Shown: positions 1-8,412, counted from the stretch's first letter. The stretch is 64,000 nucleotides of DNA from Brasilonema sennae CENA114 (GCF_006968745.1 NZ_CP030118.1:7528253-7592252); one strand, 5' to 3'. Numbers and translations are program-made. Notes: generated by a model not told the origin, from the letters alone.

Positions 1-51
1 TGTGCACTGGCTCCCCTTACCCCCTTACACCCGCACCCGTTGCGGCATTGA

Positions 52-1734
52 CTATTTTTCAAAACTATAAATCTTCTGTGTCCCCAACTGCTCACAACAA
101 ATAGACGAAGGTAATGTCCCCACAGGGAACGTCTGCCGATCCAATTGCACTTGTAAGTTACTCAGAGGATCAACACCAGGCGAAATCAAAAATTCTAGCT
201 TTTGGATGTAAGGCAAAGCGACAAGTTCATCCAAAATTTGGCTAACTGCTTGCGCGTAAGGATGACCTTTGTGCTTATACCAATCATCTGTTGCAACGTT
301 CGCTTGGTCAAAACCTAAGTGTACTATTAAGGATGGCTTATCAAACAGGGCGATCGCCAGTGGACGTGCTTCTTCCTGCAACAATAAGTCATGACTTTTC
401 CCTAAATGTCGCAGTTTCTCTAAGCGTTCGTAGCGTTCCGTCACGGCTTCGGGATCATCTTGCCAATTTATCGCCACTGTTAATAGAAAAGTCTGTAACA
501 GCATATGACCCAGTTTTTTCGCCTTGGTTTTAAGGTAATAAGAATTGTAGTCGTTTGCCTCAATCAACAATGGCACGCGATCCACAACTTCTAACTTGTA
601 ACCTTTTAACCCTGCAATCTTACGGGGATTATTCGTAATCAAGCGAATCTTATGGACTCCCAAATCCATGAGCATTTGTGCTCCCATACCGTAGTCTCGC
701 AAATCAGCGGGGAATCCCAAACGCTCATTCGCTTCTACGGTATCTAGTCCCATATCCTGCAACGAGTAAGCTTTCAATTTATTAACCAGCCCAATTCCCC
801 GTCCTTCTTGCCGCAGGTAAACAACGACACCTTGCCCTGCGTTTTCCAGCATTTTCAGTGCTGCTTGTAACTGCATCCGACAGTCGCAGCGTAAAGAACC
901 CAAAGCATCTCCAGTCAGGCATTCGGAATGCATCCGCACCATAACTGGGTTCTCTCCAAAATCAGCAGGATTACCCTTGACAACAGCAACGTGTTCTGTA
1001 CCATCCAGAGTATGGCGATAAGCGTAAATTTGGAAATGACCAAACTGGGTGGGTAACTCAGCAATAGTTTCGCGCCTGATCAGGCGGTCGTGCTGGAGGC
1101 GGTAACTGATTAAATCCGCGATGCTGATAATTTTTAGATTGTGCTGCTTGGCATACTCAATTAACTGAGATAGCCGCGCCATCGAACCGTTGGGGTTTTG
1201 AATCTCACAGATAACGCCAGCAGGGTATAATCCAGCTAGTCGAGCTAAATCAACAGCGGCTTCGGTATGTCCTGCCCGTTTGAGTACCCCTCCAACCTTT
1301 GCGCGAATGGGGAAAATATGACCGGGACGGCGTAAATCTACAGGTTTGGTTCCTGGGTTGATCGCAACTTGGATTGTGCGGGCGCGGTCTTCTGCGGAAA
1401 TGCCAGTGCTTACTCCTAAGTGAGGCCCGGCGTCAATGCTGACTGTGAAAGCCGTTTGGTTGGTGTCGGTGATGTTGCTTACCATCAATGGTAAGTCTAA
1501 TTCATCTAGGCGATCGCCACTCATTGCCAAACAAATCAGTCCCCTGGCTTCCACCGCCATGAAATTAATAATGTCAGGAGTCGCAAATTGGGCAGCACAA
1601 ATCAAATCGCCTTCATTTTCTCGATTTTCATCATCTACCACCACAATCTGGTGACCAGCTTTCAAGTCAGCCAAGGCGGCATCAATCGAATCAAATTCAA
1701 AGGTTTGGTTTGAAGTCGTGTTAAGCTGCGACAC
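52..1734 (-). CDS. ribBA: Bifunctional 3,4-dihydroxy-2-butanone-4-phosphate synthase / GTP cyclohydrolase II
   Basis: This 560-residue protein catalyses both entry reactions of riboflavin synthesis: ribulose 5-phosphate to dihydroxybutanone phosphate, and GTP to the diaminopyrimidine intermediate. The N-terminal ~215 residues are the RibB domain, with the acidic loop DDENRENEGD near residue 35 and RAGHTEAAVDL near 155. The RibA domain follows, with the zinc cysteines in SECLTGDALGSLRCDCR and the GTP-binding stretch YLRQEGRGIGL. A further C-terminal ~140 residues match the extended form usual in cyanobacteria. The gene reads away from argC and stops just inside the window, so its downstream neighbour is unseen. 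No FMN riboswitch was recognised upstream. Confidence 0.97.
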   Translation of the reverse strand: MSQLNTTSNQTFEFDSIDAALADLKAGHQIVVVDDENRENEGDLICAAQFATPDIINFMAVEARGLICLAMSGDRLDELDLPLMVSNITDTNQTAFTVSIDAGPHLGVSTGISAEDRARTIQVAINPGTKPVDLRRPGHIFPIRAKVGGVLKRAGHTEAAVDLARLAGLYPAGVICEIQNPNGSMARLSQLIEYAKQHNLKIISIADLISYRLQHDRLIRRETIAELPTQFGHFQIYAYRHTLDGTEHVAVVKGNPADFGENPVMVRMHSECLTGDALGSLRCDCRMQLQAALKMLENAGQGVVVYLRQEGRGIGLVNKLKAYSLQDMGLDTVEANERLGFPADLRDYGMGAQMLMDLGVHKIRLITNNPRKIAGLKGYKLEVVDRVPLLIEANDYNSYYLKTKAKKLGHMLLQTFLLTVAINWQDDPEAVTERYERLEKLRHLGKSHDLLLQEEARPLAIALFDKPSLIVHLGFDQANVATDDWYKHKGHPYAQAVSQILDELVALPYIQKLEFLISPGVDPLSNLQVQLDRQTFPVGTLPSSICCEQLGTQKIYSFEK

Positions 1735-1914
1735 AGAGGATTTCCAGCGATAGAGATGTAAATTTTTTTTAACAAATGCTTATCTTCTGATTGTAGCTCC
1801 TCTGGACACAATAGGAAGCCATCATAGCCAAGATTCGATAACATACCGATAAATACCTGCGAAATACCGTTGGATTCTTTAAGCTAGTGTGCAGCAACAA
1901 CGAAACAGTAATAA

Positions 1915-1943
1915 GTCTTTAGCAGAAGCATTTTGCTAAAGAC
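1915..1943 (+). promoter_or_regulatory. Leader hairpin upstream of argC
   Basis: A perfect 10-bp stem (GTCTTTAGCA / TGCTAAAGAC) with a 9-nt loop lies about 30 nt before the argC start. An AT-rich stretch and an AAGGA ribosome-binding site follow it. It has no T-run, so it is not a classical terminator; it could stabilise the transcript or be an operator palindrome. The structure is seen directly; the role is inferred. Confidence 0.35.
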
Positions 1944-1975
1944 AAGTCTCTATATTTAAAAAGGATTTAGTAGTT

Positions 1976-3034
1976 ATGGGCAATTCTAGACGCGTAAAAG
2001 TTGGGATTATTGGCGCGTCAGGCTACGGCGGAGTGCAGTTAGTAAGACTACTCATGGATCATCCAGAAGTCGAACTCGTTTATTTAGGTGGGGAGAGTAG
2101 CGCGGGAAAATCGTTTGCGGATCTTTACCCACATCTGGCTCACATAGTTAACCAACCGATAGAAGCTATAGATCCACAAACCATTGCGACGCGTTGTGAG
2201 GTAGTGTTTCTTTCTCTACCAAATGGTTTGGCTTACAAAATCGCTCCGCAATTGTTGGACAAAGGATTGACAGTACTCGATTTGAGTGCAGACTATCGCT
2301 TTAGGAATTTGACAACTTATACAAACTGGTATGGTGCCCAAAGAACAGATCTTGCAACAGCAGCGACAGCAGTTTATGGATTACCAGAATTGTATCGCGA
2401 TCGCATTGCAGAAGCGCAGCTGATTGGTTGTCCTGGTTGCTATCCCACCGCTAGCCTTTTGGCACTTTCACCACTCCTCAAGCAAGGGCTAATCGTGCCA
2501 GAAACAGCTATTGTTGACGCCAAGTCAGGCACTTCTGGCGGTGGACGTCAAGCGAAAGTTAATATGTTGCTTGCCGAAGCAGACAACTCCTTGGCACCTT
2601 ATAATGTTGTCCGTCACCGCCACACCCCAGAAATCGAGCAGATTTGTAGTGATTTAGCAGGACACGAAGTCACCATTCAATTTACACCACACCTTGTTCC
2701 TATGGTGCGCGGTATGCTCGCAACGGTTTATGCTACATTGCGAGACCCCGGTTTAGTGCGAGATGATTTAATTACTATTTATAAAGCATTCTACCGTAAC
2801 TCTCTTTGGGTGAAAGTCTGTGAACCAGGCGTTTATCCCCAAACAAAATGGGCTTGTGGCACTAACCTTTGTTACATAGGCATAGAAGTTGACCCGCGTA
2901 CTGGGCGTGTGATTGTCATGTCAGCAATTGATAACCTAATCAAAGGGCAGGCAGGTCAAGCTATCCAGTGTCTCAATATCATCATGGGCTGGGATGAAAC
3001 ACTGGGGTTGCCAAAGTTGGGCTTTTATCCGTAA
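1976..3034 (+). CDS. argC: N-acetyl-gamma-glutamyl-phosphate reductase
   Basis: ArgC reduces N-acetylglutamyl phosphate to the semialdehyde with NADPH in arginine synthesis. The 352-residue protein starts with a Rossmann nucleotide-binding loop (GIIGASGYGG, residues 10-19). It carries the catalytic cysteine in IGCPGCYPTAS near residue 155, and the GTSGGGRQAK and HRHTPEIEQ segments typical of the long ArgC type. An AAGGA element lies 10 nt before the ATG. It is transcribed away from ribBA and stands alone; cyanobacterial arg genes are usually scattered. Length and motifs are complete. Confidence 0.97.
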   Translation: MGNSRRVKVGIIGASGYGGVQLVRLLMDHPEVELVYLGGESSAGKSFADLYPHLAHIVNQPIEAIDPQTIATRCEVVFLSLPNGLAYKIAPQLLDKGLTVLDLSADYRFRNLTTYTNWYGAQRTDLATAATAVYGLPELYRDRIAEAQLIGCPGCYPTASLLALSPLLKQGLIVPETAIVDAKSGTSGGGRQAKVNMLLAEADNSLAPYNVVRHRHTPEIEQICSDLAGHEVTIQFTPHLVPMVRGMLATVYATLRDPGLVRDDLITIYKAFYRNSLWVKVCEPGVYPQTKWACGTNLCYIGIEVDPRTGRVIVMSAIDNLIKGQAGQAIQCLNIIMGWDETLGLPKLGFYP

Positions 3035-3053
3035 TTGGGGACGAGGGGACAAA

Positions 3054-3068
3054 CTACGGTGTACACAC
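3054..3068. repeat. Solitary copy of a 15-bp element end (CTACnGTGTACACAC)
   Basis: The sequence CTACGGTGTACACAC matches both ends of the 453-bp element at 13770-14222, differing only at the fifth base. The next ~7 bases (CAGATCG) also match the right end of that element. No opposite end is visible nearby, so this may be a decayed or partial copy. Confidence 0.5.
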
Positions 3069-3073
3069 CAGAT

Positions 3074-3171
3074 CGCTCAAAACCTCACCCTCGCTTTTTG
3101 CTACGCAAAAATCTTTCCCTCTCCTTAACAAGGAGAGGGATGCCCGATAGGGCAGGGTGAGGTTTTGAGCG
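3074..3171. repeat. Palindromic MITE-like element with 18-bp perfect inverted ends
   Basis: The ends are CGCTCAAAACCTCACCCT and its exact reverse complement. Inside is a second hairpin, CCCTCTCC...GGAGAGGG. Related blocks (CCTCACCC with an inner CTCTCC...GGAGAG hairpin) recur near 6965-7026 and 13822-13905. No coding capacity. It lies directly downstream of argC and could act as a 3' stem-loop in the transcript. Confidence 0.6.
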
Positions 3172-3199
3172 CGAGTGCGTCTCGAATGAGCTTCACTTA

Positions 3200-3241
3200 A
3201 TGACTTTACAAGAAATTATTAATGCTATCACTCGTCATTGA
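3200..3241 (+). pseudogene. Relic of a VapB-like antitoxin gene (first 10 codons duplicated)
   Basis: The bases from 3188 to about 3230, including an ATG at 3200, match the start of the intact antitoxin gene at 4060 with only a few changes (peptide start MTLQEIINAI versus MTLQEIINSI). Identity then stops and the frame ends after 13 residues. The Uma2 gene follows directly. This suggests recombination or deletion between duplicated toxin-antitoxin copies. Confidence 0.55.
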
Positions 3242-3279
3242 CAATATATATCATGGGCATTTTTAATGTTTAATTGTCT

Positions 3280-3858
3280 ATGAGCAACTTGCCTCTCAAC
3301 ATCCCCGCAAACCTGAAAGTCTCCGAAGAGCAATTCGTACTCCTCGCTGCTGCTAACCGAGACGTACAGCTAGAACTAACTGCCACAGGAGAATTAATTA
3401 TTATGCCCCCTACGGGAGGAAATACAGGTAAGCGCAATATAGATATTGAAGGACAACTTTGGTTTTGGAACCGCCAATCCAAACTTGGTGTTGCTTTTAA
3501 CTCTTCAACCGCTTTCCGACTTCCCAATGGTGCAGAACGTTCTCCCGATGCAGCTTGGGTGACTCAAGCCAGATGGGATACATTAAAACCAGAAGAACAA
3601 GACTCCTTTCCACCCATGAGTCCAGATTTTGCGATTGAATTACGTTCCAAAAGTGACAACATGGAACCGCTACGCAAAAAGATGCAGGAATACATCGATA
3701 ATGGATTGCGTTTGGGTTGGTTAATTGATACAAAAAATAAAAAAGTAGAAATTTATCGGGCTAATCAGTCAGTGGAAGTGTTGGATAATCCAACAAGTTT
3801 ATTAGGAGAAGATGTTTTACCTGGGTTTGTTTTAGATTTACAAGTTGTGTTTAGTTAG
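3280..3858 (+). CDS. Uma2 family endonuclease (DUF820)
   Basis: A 192-residue protein of the Uma2/DUF820 family, which is greatly expanded in cyanobacteria and has a PD-(D/E)XK-type nuclease fold. Visible motifs are the N-terminal SEEQFVLLAAANRDVQLELT, then ERSPDAAWV with the likely catalytic Asp, DFAIELRSKSDN with the Glu and Lys partners, and the C-terminal GWLIDTKNKKVEIYR. The ATG at 3280 is preferred over a TTG two codons upstream. It stands alone between an antitoxin relic and a toxin-antitoxin pair. The cellular role of Uma2 proteins is largely unknown; many sit in mobile or variable regions. Confidence 0.88.
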   Translation: MSNLPLNIPANLKVSEEQFVLLAAANRDVQLELTATGELIIMPPTGGNTGKRNIDIEGQLWFWNRQSKLGVAFNSSTAFRLPNGAERSPDAAWVTQARWDTLKPEEQDSFPPMSPDFAIELRSKSDNMEPLRKKMQEYIDNGLRLGWLIDTKNKKVEIYRANQSVEVLDNPTSLLGEDVLPGFVLDLQVVFS

Positions 3859-3881
3859 CAAAAATGTTTTCCTTGCTTGTT

Positions 3882-4005
3882 GGCGATACGCATGATTGCG
3901 TCTCTTGCTTTGCGCGATACGCGTACAGCGTCAAGCGTATGCGCAAAGCGCACGCTGCGCGAACGACTGAGCGCTCACGCCGAAGTCCGGAGGCTTATCG
4001 CCTTT
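3882..4005. repeat. GC-rich palindromic repeat block
   Basis: This stretch is made of overlapping GCG-rich palindromes such as GTATGCGCAAAGCGCACGC, which recur at about 26621-26640 and 33309-33328. The reading frame through it is an artefact. It separates the Uma2 gene from the toxin-antitoxin pair. Confidence 0.55.
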
Positions 4006-4059
4006 TCTTTAAAGTGAAACGGTATAAGATGGAAGTTCAGTTTAGAGGAGCTTCACTTG

Positions 4060-4284
4060 ATGACTTTACAAGAAATTATTAATTCTATTAACAGTTTGTC
4101 TACAGAAGAACGGGACTATTTATTTGAGTTTCTGCGGAAAAAGAAAGAGGAATCTAGAGGAGATCATTTTTGGGAGGGATTACAAAAATTTAGAAAGGTA
4201 ATCCAAAGCGAGGGGATTATCTTTACTGATCAGGATTTCGCTGATTTACGAGATAAGAGTGTGGGAAGAGAAATTGATCTATGA
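4060..4284 (+). CDS. Putative antitoxin of a VapBC-like pair
   Basis: A 74-residue, charged, helical protein directly before a PIN-domain toxin. The stop codon overlaps the toxin start (ATGA), the arrangement expected of an antitoxin-toxin pair with translational coupling. The N-terminus (TLQEIINSINSLSTEERDYLF) looks like an amphipathic helical region. The C-terminus (DLRDKSVGREIDL) resembles the tails of small cyanobacterial antitoxins that wrap the toxin. A good AGAGGAG site is 9 nt before the ATG at 4060; the TTG one codon earlier is less likely. The exact DNA-binding class is not recognisable. Confidence 0.72.
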   Translation: MTLQEIINSINSLSTEERDYLFEFLRKKKEESRGDHFWEGLQKFRKVIQSEGIIFTDQDFADLRDKSVGREIDL

Positions 4285-4700
4285 AATGGAAATTTTTACT
4301 TGATACCAATATTATCTCTGAGCCAGCACGTCCTATCCCTAATGCCAATATTTTGCACAAACTAGATATTCATAAGTCAGAAGTTGTCGTTTCTAGTGTT
4401 GTTGTTCATGAAATTCTACATGGTTGTTTGCGCTTGAGCGAATCTAAGCGGCGAGAGTCCCTTTGGAATTATATTCATGAGTCGATCTTAAATTTACCAG
4501 TCTTTGATTATGATTTAAAGGCGGCACAATGGCACGCTCAAGAAAGGGCTAGATTATCCAAGATTGGCAAAACTCCAGCTTTTGTAGATGCTCAAATTGC
4601 GAGTATTGCTTACAGTAATAATTTAATTTTGGTAACGAATAATGTTTCTGATTTTGAGTTTTTTAATGACTTAAGGGTTGAAAATTGGTTTGTTAAGTAG
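4281..4700 (+). CDS. PIN-domain toxin, VapC type
   Basis: A 139-residue PIN-fold ribonuclease. The acidic residues expected for metal binding are visible: Asp in FLLDTNIISE (residue 8), Glu in VVVHEILHG, and Asp in PAFVDAQIASIA and VTNNVSDFEFF. VapC toxins cleave RNA (tRNA or rRNA) and are held inactive by the partner antitoxin, here the overlapping upstream gene. Length is normal and no key residue is missing, so the toxin looks intact. The locus is AT-rich compared with the GC-rich repeats on both sides. Confidence 0.88.
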   Translation: MKWKFLLDTNIISEPARPIPNANILHKLDIHKSEVVVSSVVVHEILHGCLRLSESKRRESLWNYIHESILNLPVFDYDLKAAQWHAQERARLSKIGKTPAFVDAQIASIAYSNNLILVTNNVSDFEFFNDLRVENWFVK

Positions 4701-4744
4701 AGTAACCAAATTAAACGTAAAATGTCCGCAGCGACCAAAACGCA

Positions 4745-4881
4745 GTGAGACCAGCGCTGCAGGAGGTGAGACCAGTGCTGCGGGAGGGTCTCCCTCCGCA
4801 GGCATCTGGCGAACCCGAAGGGTTTTCCGACCTAGGCGACTGGCGTTAGCGCAGCCAGACCGAAGGTCTTCCCCGAAGGGT
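4745..4881. repeat. Copy of the dispersed GC-rich mosaic repeat (R1)
   Basis: Contains the signature modules of this family: GAGACCAGCGCTGCAGGAGG, the hairpin CTGCGGGAGGG-TCTCCCTCCGCAG, CATCTGGCGAACCCGAAGGG and GACCTAGGCGACTGGCG. At least nine other copies are in the window. No coding function. Confidence 0.75.
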
Positions 4882-5141
4882 GTAGGGAAGCAATCTCATC
4901 AGAATTATGTTTTTGACTGGTTCTCAGCCTTCAGGCTGGGAACCCATCCACGCCTTGGCTCCGCCTCCACCAGGCAAGACTTGCCGAAGCAGAGCCTCTC
5001 GAAATACATTCCCAGCCCAGAGGCGCTTAACGAGGCAATTCCCGATAGGGCAGGGTAAGATCTCGATTACAACAACTGTGGTAACAATCTTGAAGAGGTG
5101 GGTTCGCCTGCGCACACCTTTTCCATCATCTATACGATATC

Positions 5142-5282
5142 ATGTCAACTCGTCAAAAGTCAACCCGTAAATTGCTAACCATACCTCAGTTATTGGCTTT
5201 GGGTTTGAGTATTGAACAGATAGCTCAAGCGCTATTGCTGGATGAACAAGTTGTAAGGCTTGCCGCACAACCGAAATTATAA
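5142..5282 (+). CDS. Small 46-residue protein with a possible helix-turn-helix
   Basis: An ATG frame encodes 46 residues ending in LAAQPKL. The segment LTIPQLLALGLSIEQIAQAL followed by DEQVVR reads like two helices and a turn, the pattern of a small DNA-binding or protein-interaction domain. The composition is unlike the repeat-derived frames nearby. No ribosome-binding site is obvious. I do not recognise a named family; it could be a conserved small cyanobacterial protein or chance. Confidence 0.35.
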   Translation: MSTRQKSTRKLLTIPQLLALGLSIEQIAQALLLDEQVVRLAAQPKL

Positions 5283-5406
5283 AGCGCGATTGAGTGCTAT
5301 TTGATGCGACAAAAAGTACCGGGGCTTTTGTCAACGACATAAACCAAAAGCAAAACCAGCCTGCAAGTCTAACTAAAGATTCACAAAATTTTGCAAAAAT
5401 TAAGGC

Positions 5407-5436
5407 AATCAGTGGGGGCTTGAACCACCACTGATT
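5407..5436 (-). terminator. Hairpin after eno
   Basis: A 9-bp stem (AATCAGTGG / CCACTGATT) with a 12-nt loop lies just past the eno stop on the minus strand. The T-run is on the wrong side: in the minus direction the Ts precede the stem, and only a weak TTAATTTTT follows. It may therefore be a 3'-end-stabilising stem rather than a classical terminator. Confidence 0.35.
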
Positions 5437-5443
5437 AAAAAAA

Positions 5444-6724
5444 TCAATTCGGTCCTAATCCCACAGCACCAGCATAAACGGCGAGTTCACCCAACTCATC
5501 CTCGATGCGTAGCAAACGGTTATATTTTGCTACCCGTTCGCTGCGACACAGAGAACCTGTCTTGATTTGACCTGCACGAGTTGCGACGGCTAAGTCAGCA
5601 ATTGTTGTGTCTTCTGTTTCGCCAGAACGATGGCTAATGACTGAGCGAAAACTGTTGCGAGTCGCCAAGTCAATTGTTTGCAAAGTTTCTGTCAACGAAC
5701 CAATTTGATTGAGTTTAATCAAAATCGCGTTAGCAGCTTTTTGTTCAATTCCTTTTTGCAAGCGCGTAACGTTGGTGACAAACAAGTCATCACCTACCAA
5801 CTGCACGCGAGAACCCAGCTTCTGGGTGAGTAACTGCCAATTTTGCCAATCTTCCTCATGCAAGCCATCTTCAATTGACACAATGGGGTATTGGTCAACC
5901 AGTTGCCCGAGATAATCAACAAACTCACCCCCAGAGTGAGGTTTACCGTCGTAGACATACTGCCCATCTTTGTAAAACTCACTCGCCGCAACATCCAACG
6001 CCAAAGCAACTTGTTCTCCTGGTTTATAGCCAGCCTTCTCAATCGCTGCAACCAGCAATTCCAACGCCACCTGATTCGACTCCAGATTGGGGGCAAATCC
6101 GCCTTCATCGCCAACACCAGTCAGTAAACCTTTCTCATCCAACACTTGACTGAGAGTAGCAAACACCTCCGCACCCCAGCGCAAAGCTTCTCGGAAAGAA
6201 GACGCCCCAATCGGGACAACCATAAACTCTTGAAAATCCACGTTATTTGCTGCGTGTGCACCGCCGTTAATCACGTTCATCAGCGGTACGGGTAACAAAT
6301 TTGCCAGTGGACCGCCTAAATAGCGATAGAGAGGAATTCCCAAAGACTCAGCCCCGGCTTTGGCTGCTGCTAAAGAAACCGCTAGAATCGCATTAGCACC
6401 AAGATGGGATTTATTGGAGGAACCATCTAAGGCAATCATCGTGCGATCGAGCAGTTCCTGGTTGAGGGCATCCATTTTGAGCAACTTTGGAGCAAGTGCT
6501 TCTTTAACATTTTGCACCGCCTTGAGTACGCCCTTACCCCCATAACGTGCTTTATCCTTATCCCTCAGTTCGTGCGCTTCAAAAGTGCCAGTAGACGCAC
6601 CACTGGGAACCTGCGCCAATCCTATCGCACCATTGACCAAATGCACTTCTGCTTCAATTGTTGGTCTACCCCGAGAGTCAAGGATTTCACGGGCAACAAT
6701 ACCTTCGATCGCAGTGTCAAACAT
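5444..6724 (-). CDS. eno: Enolase (phosphopyruvate hydratase)
   Basis: Enolase interconverts 2-phosphoglycerate and phosphoenolpyruvate in glycolysis. The 426-residue protein shows the whole family: ILDSRGRPTIEAEV at the N-terminus, the substrate loop SGASTG, GGAHAANNVDFQEFM, the catalytic glutamates in GVGDEGGFAP, the magnesium ligands in SIEDGL and GDDLFVTN, the catalytic lysine in LIKLNQIGSLTET, and the C-terminal SHRSGETED. Length is standard. It stands alone, facing a repeat-rich gap upstream. Confidence 0.98.
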   Translation of the reverse strand: MFDTAIEGIVAREILDSRGRPTIEAEVHLVNGAIGLAQVPSGASTGTFEAHELRDKDKARYGGKGVLKAVQNVKEALAPKLLKMDALNQELLDRTMIALDGSSNKSHLGANAILAVSLAAAKAGAESLGIPLYRYLGGPLANLLPVPLMNVINGGAHAANNVDFQEFMVVPIGASSFREALRWGAEVFATLSQVLDEKGLLTGVGDEGGFAPNLESNQVALELLVAAIEKAGYKPGEQVALALDVAASEFYKDGQYVYDGKPHSGGEFVDYLGQLVDQYPIVSIEDGLHEEDWQNWQLLTQKLGSRVQLVGDDLFVTNVTRLQKGIEQKAANAILIKLNQIGSLTETLQTIDLATRNSFRSVISHRSGETEDTTIADLAVATRAGQIKTGSLCRSERVAKYNRLLRIEDELGELAVYAGAVGLGPN

Positions 6725-7029
6725 CTGTTCTCCATCCTTTGTTTAGCGTGCGTTCTTTCTGCCGTTTACAAAAAGTGAAATGCGGATCTCCGACCATCTA
6801 GCATATGCGCTTGTGGGACTCTATGCGCTCTCGTTTAACGAAGATTTCCACTGGATTTGGGGGATCAAGAGGGAGAAGTTACTGCCGATTGGTGTCAACT
6901 TAAGCTAAAACCCTTGTCATTACGTTACATCATGCCTTATTCTACTCGCTCACAATTGTCCCGCTTACCTCACCCCGGTTTTGTCTTGCGCCAAAACCGC
7001 CCCTCTCCGAACTTGCGGAGAGGGGATGT
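6725..7029. other. Intergenic gap upstream of eno, no gene seen
   Basis: Contains the presumed eno promoter region and then non-coding sequence. From about 6965 it carries a CCTCACCCC block with an inner CCCTCTCC...GGAGAGGGG hairpin, related to the element at 3074-3171. No convincing gene on either strand. Confidence 0.5.
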
Positions 7030-7396
7030 GATAGCGCAGCGTGGCGTTAGCCATAGCGTAGCTTTACGGTGAATCCAGCGCTGCAGGAGGGGAGCCAGTG
7101 CGTTGCGGAGCCAGTGCTGATAGCGTAGCGTGTCCGCAGGACATAGACGGGTTTCCCGTCGCAGGCATCTGGTGAGACCAGCGCTGCAGGAGGTGAGACC
7201 AGTGCTGCGGGAGGGTCTCCCTCCGCAGGCATCTGGCGAACCCGAAGGGGTCTCCCGACCTAGGCGACTGGCGAACCCGAAGGGCGTTGGGGTTCCCAAG
7301 GCAGCTTTTGGGGGGAAGCGGGGGAACATAACGTGCCGCCCCGTTGTAGCACCTGGCGTTTTCCCGACCTAGGCGACTGGTGAACCCGAAGGGGGG
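7030..7396. repeat. Large copy of the R1 mosaic repeat
   Basis: Several R1 modules are concatenated: the GCGCTGCAGGAGG module (7077 and 7182), the CTCCCTCCGCAG hairpin, two CTGGCGAACCCGAAGGG modules and GACCTAGGCGACTGG twice. The long minus- and plus-strand frames here are by-products of repeat composition. Confidence 0.75.
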
Positions 7397-7547
7397 TGAG
7401 GTCAAATCAACGACGTAGTATAAGGATTTGAATGTTAAGTTGACACCAATGATTACTCCCTCTCTCCCTTATCCTCCTCAAAAGTTCCTCAAACTTTTTT
7501 GCATCTACCCTGCAAATATGTATATCCCTTAACAAGAGGAAAAGACA

Positions 7548-8174
7548 ATGACCCAAAAGAAAACTGACCCTTACCCAGCTTTAATCGAAATTCCTGCCGG
7601 ATATCTCAACATTATGGGCTATATCGATGAATCAGAGGTGAATGGTCCTGGGTGTCGTGCTGTTGTTTGGGTGCAGGGGTGTTTGCGAGAGTGCCCAGGT
7701 TGTTTTAATGTTGAGTCCTGGTCATTTGAAATGAATCAACTTATATCAATTGACAGCCTTGCGGAGAAAATTTTGAGTAATCCTCGCAACCAGGGAGTGA
7801 CATTTTCTGGAGGGGAACCGTTTTGGCAAGCCCCTGCACTGGCGATTCTCGCTTCTAAGATAAAAGCAGCTGGACTGAATGTGATGTCTTTTTCTGGGTT
7901 TACCCTAGAGCAGTTACAATCCCAACATGCCCCAGCTGCCGCTCAAGATCTCTTGAACCAATTGGACATTTTAATTGATGGTCCATATATCCAGTCGTTA
8001 GCACTTAATTCACCATTATCTCCTGTTTCTTCCAGCAATCAACGTGTTCACGTTTTTAATCCTGATTTGAAAGATCAAATTACCTGGGCAAGCGACCAAA
8101 TAGAAGTTCATATTTTCAAAGACGGTAGTCGTCTGATCACTGGCTACCGAGGAGGGCTGGAGTTGTCGCAGTGA
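7548..8174 (+). CDS. Radical SAM activase, NrdG-like 4Fe-4S protein
   Basis: A 208-residue radical S-adenosylmethionine protein of the anaerobic ribonucleotide-reductase-activase type. The cluster ligands are the CX3CX2C motif in GCLRECPGC (residues ~45-52), one residue longer in its first part than spacing in some families but normal for NrdG. The SAM-contact motif GVTFSGGEPF follows near residue 83. A strong AAGAGGA site precedes the ATG. No NrdD reductase is adjacent, so the substrate enzyme is unknown here; many filamentous cyanobacteria carry such orphan NrdG-like proteins. The C-terminal ~40 residues (HIFKDGSRLITGYRGG) are the usual tail of the short single-domain type. Confidence 0.85.
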   Translation: MTQKKTDPYPALIEIPAGYLNIMGYIDESEVNGPGCRAVVWVQGCLRECPGCFNVESWSFEMNQLISIDSLAEKILSNPRNQGVTFSGGEPFWQAPALAILASKIKAAGLNVMSFSGFTLEQLQSQHAPAAAQDLLNQLDILIDGPYIQSLALNSPLSPVSSSNQRVHVFNPDLKDQITWASDQIEVHIFKDGSRLITGYRGGLELSQ

Positions 8175-8220
8175 GGGAATGAGGGGGTGAGGGGGTGAGG
8201 GAGAGTAAAATCCTCCTCAT

Positions 8221-8412
8221 CTGAGATCTTGCACAATTCTCACACCTTGCATTCTCGTCCGCCTGGGATTGAAATCCCACTCGAATAGCAAAAGTCTACT
8301 AAAGTAGACTGCACAAGCCTTTAAGTCTACTTTAGTAGACTTGGGTTGTGAGCCTCGGAATTAATTCTGAGGCGGTCAAAATTGGCTAATTTAAAGTGAT
8401 GCAAGATCTGAG
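8221..8412. repeat. MITE-like element, CTGAGATCTTGCA family, copy 1
   Basis: The ends are CTGAGATCTTGCA and TGCAAGATCTGAG (12 of 13 bases pair). Inside are three hairpins: GGGATTGAAATCCC, GTCTACTAAAGTAGAC and its partner GTCTACTTTAGTAGAC, and CCTCGGAATTAATTCTGAGG. The second copy at 33461-33640 has the same order of hairpins. The right end lies ~80 nt before gloA. The gap 8175-8494 holds nothing else recognisable. Confidence 0.7.

Noticed and set aside
3864..4082. Plus-strand frame of 72 codons before the antitoxin
   Set aside because: Composed of GCGCAAAGCGCACGC palindromes and overlaps the ribosome-binding site of the real antitoxin gene.
6970..7405. Three overlapping minus-strand frames of 61-119 codons
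   Set aside because: They run through R1 repeat modules, overlap one another and encode Arg/Pro-rich low-complexity text with no ribosome-binding site.
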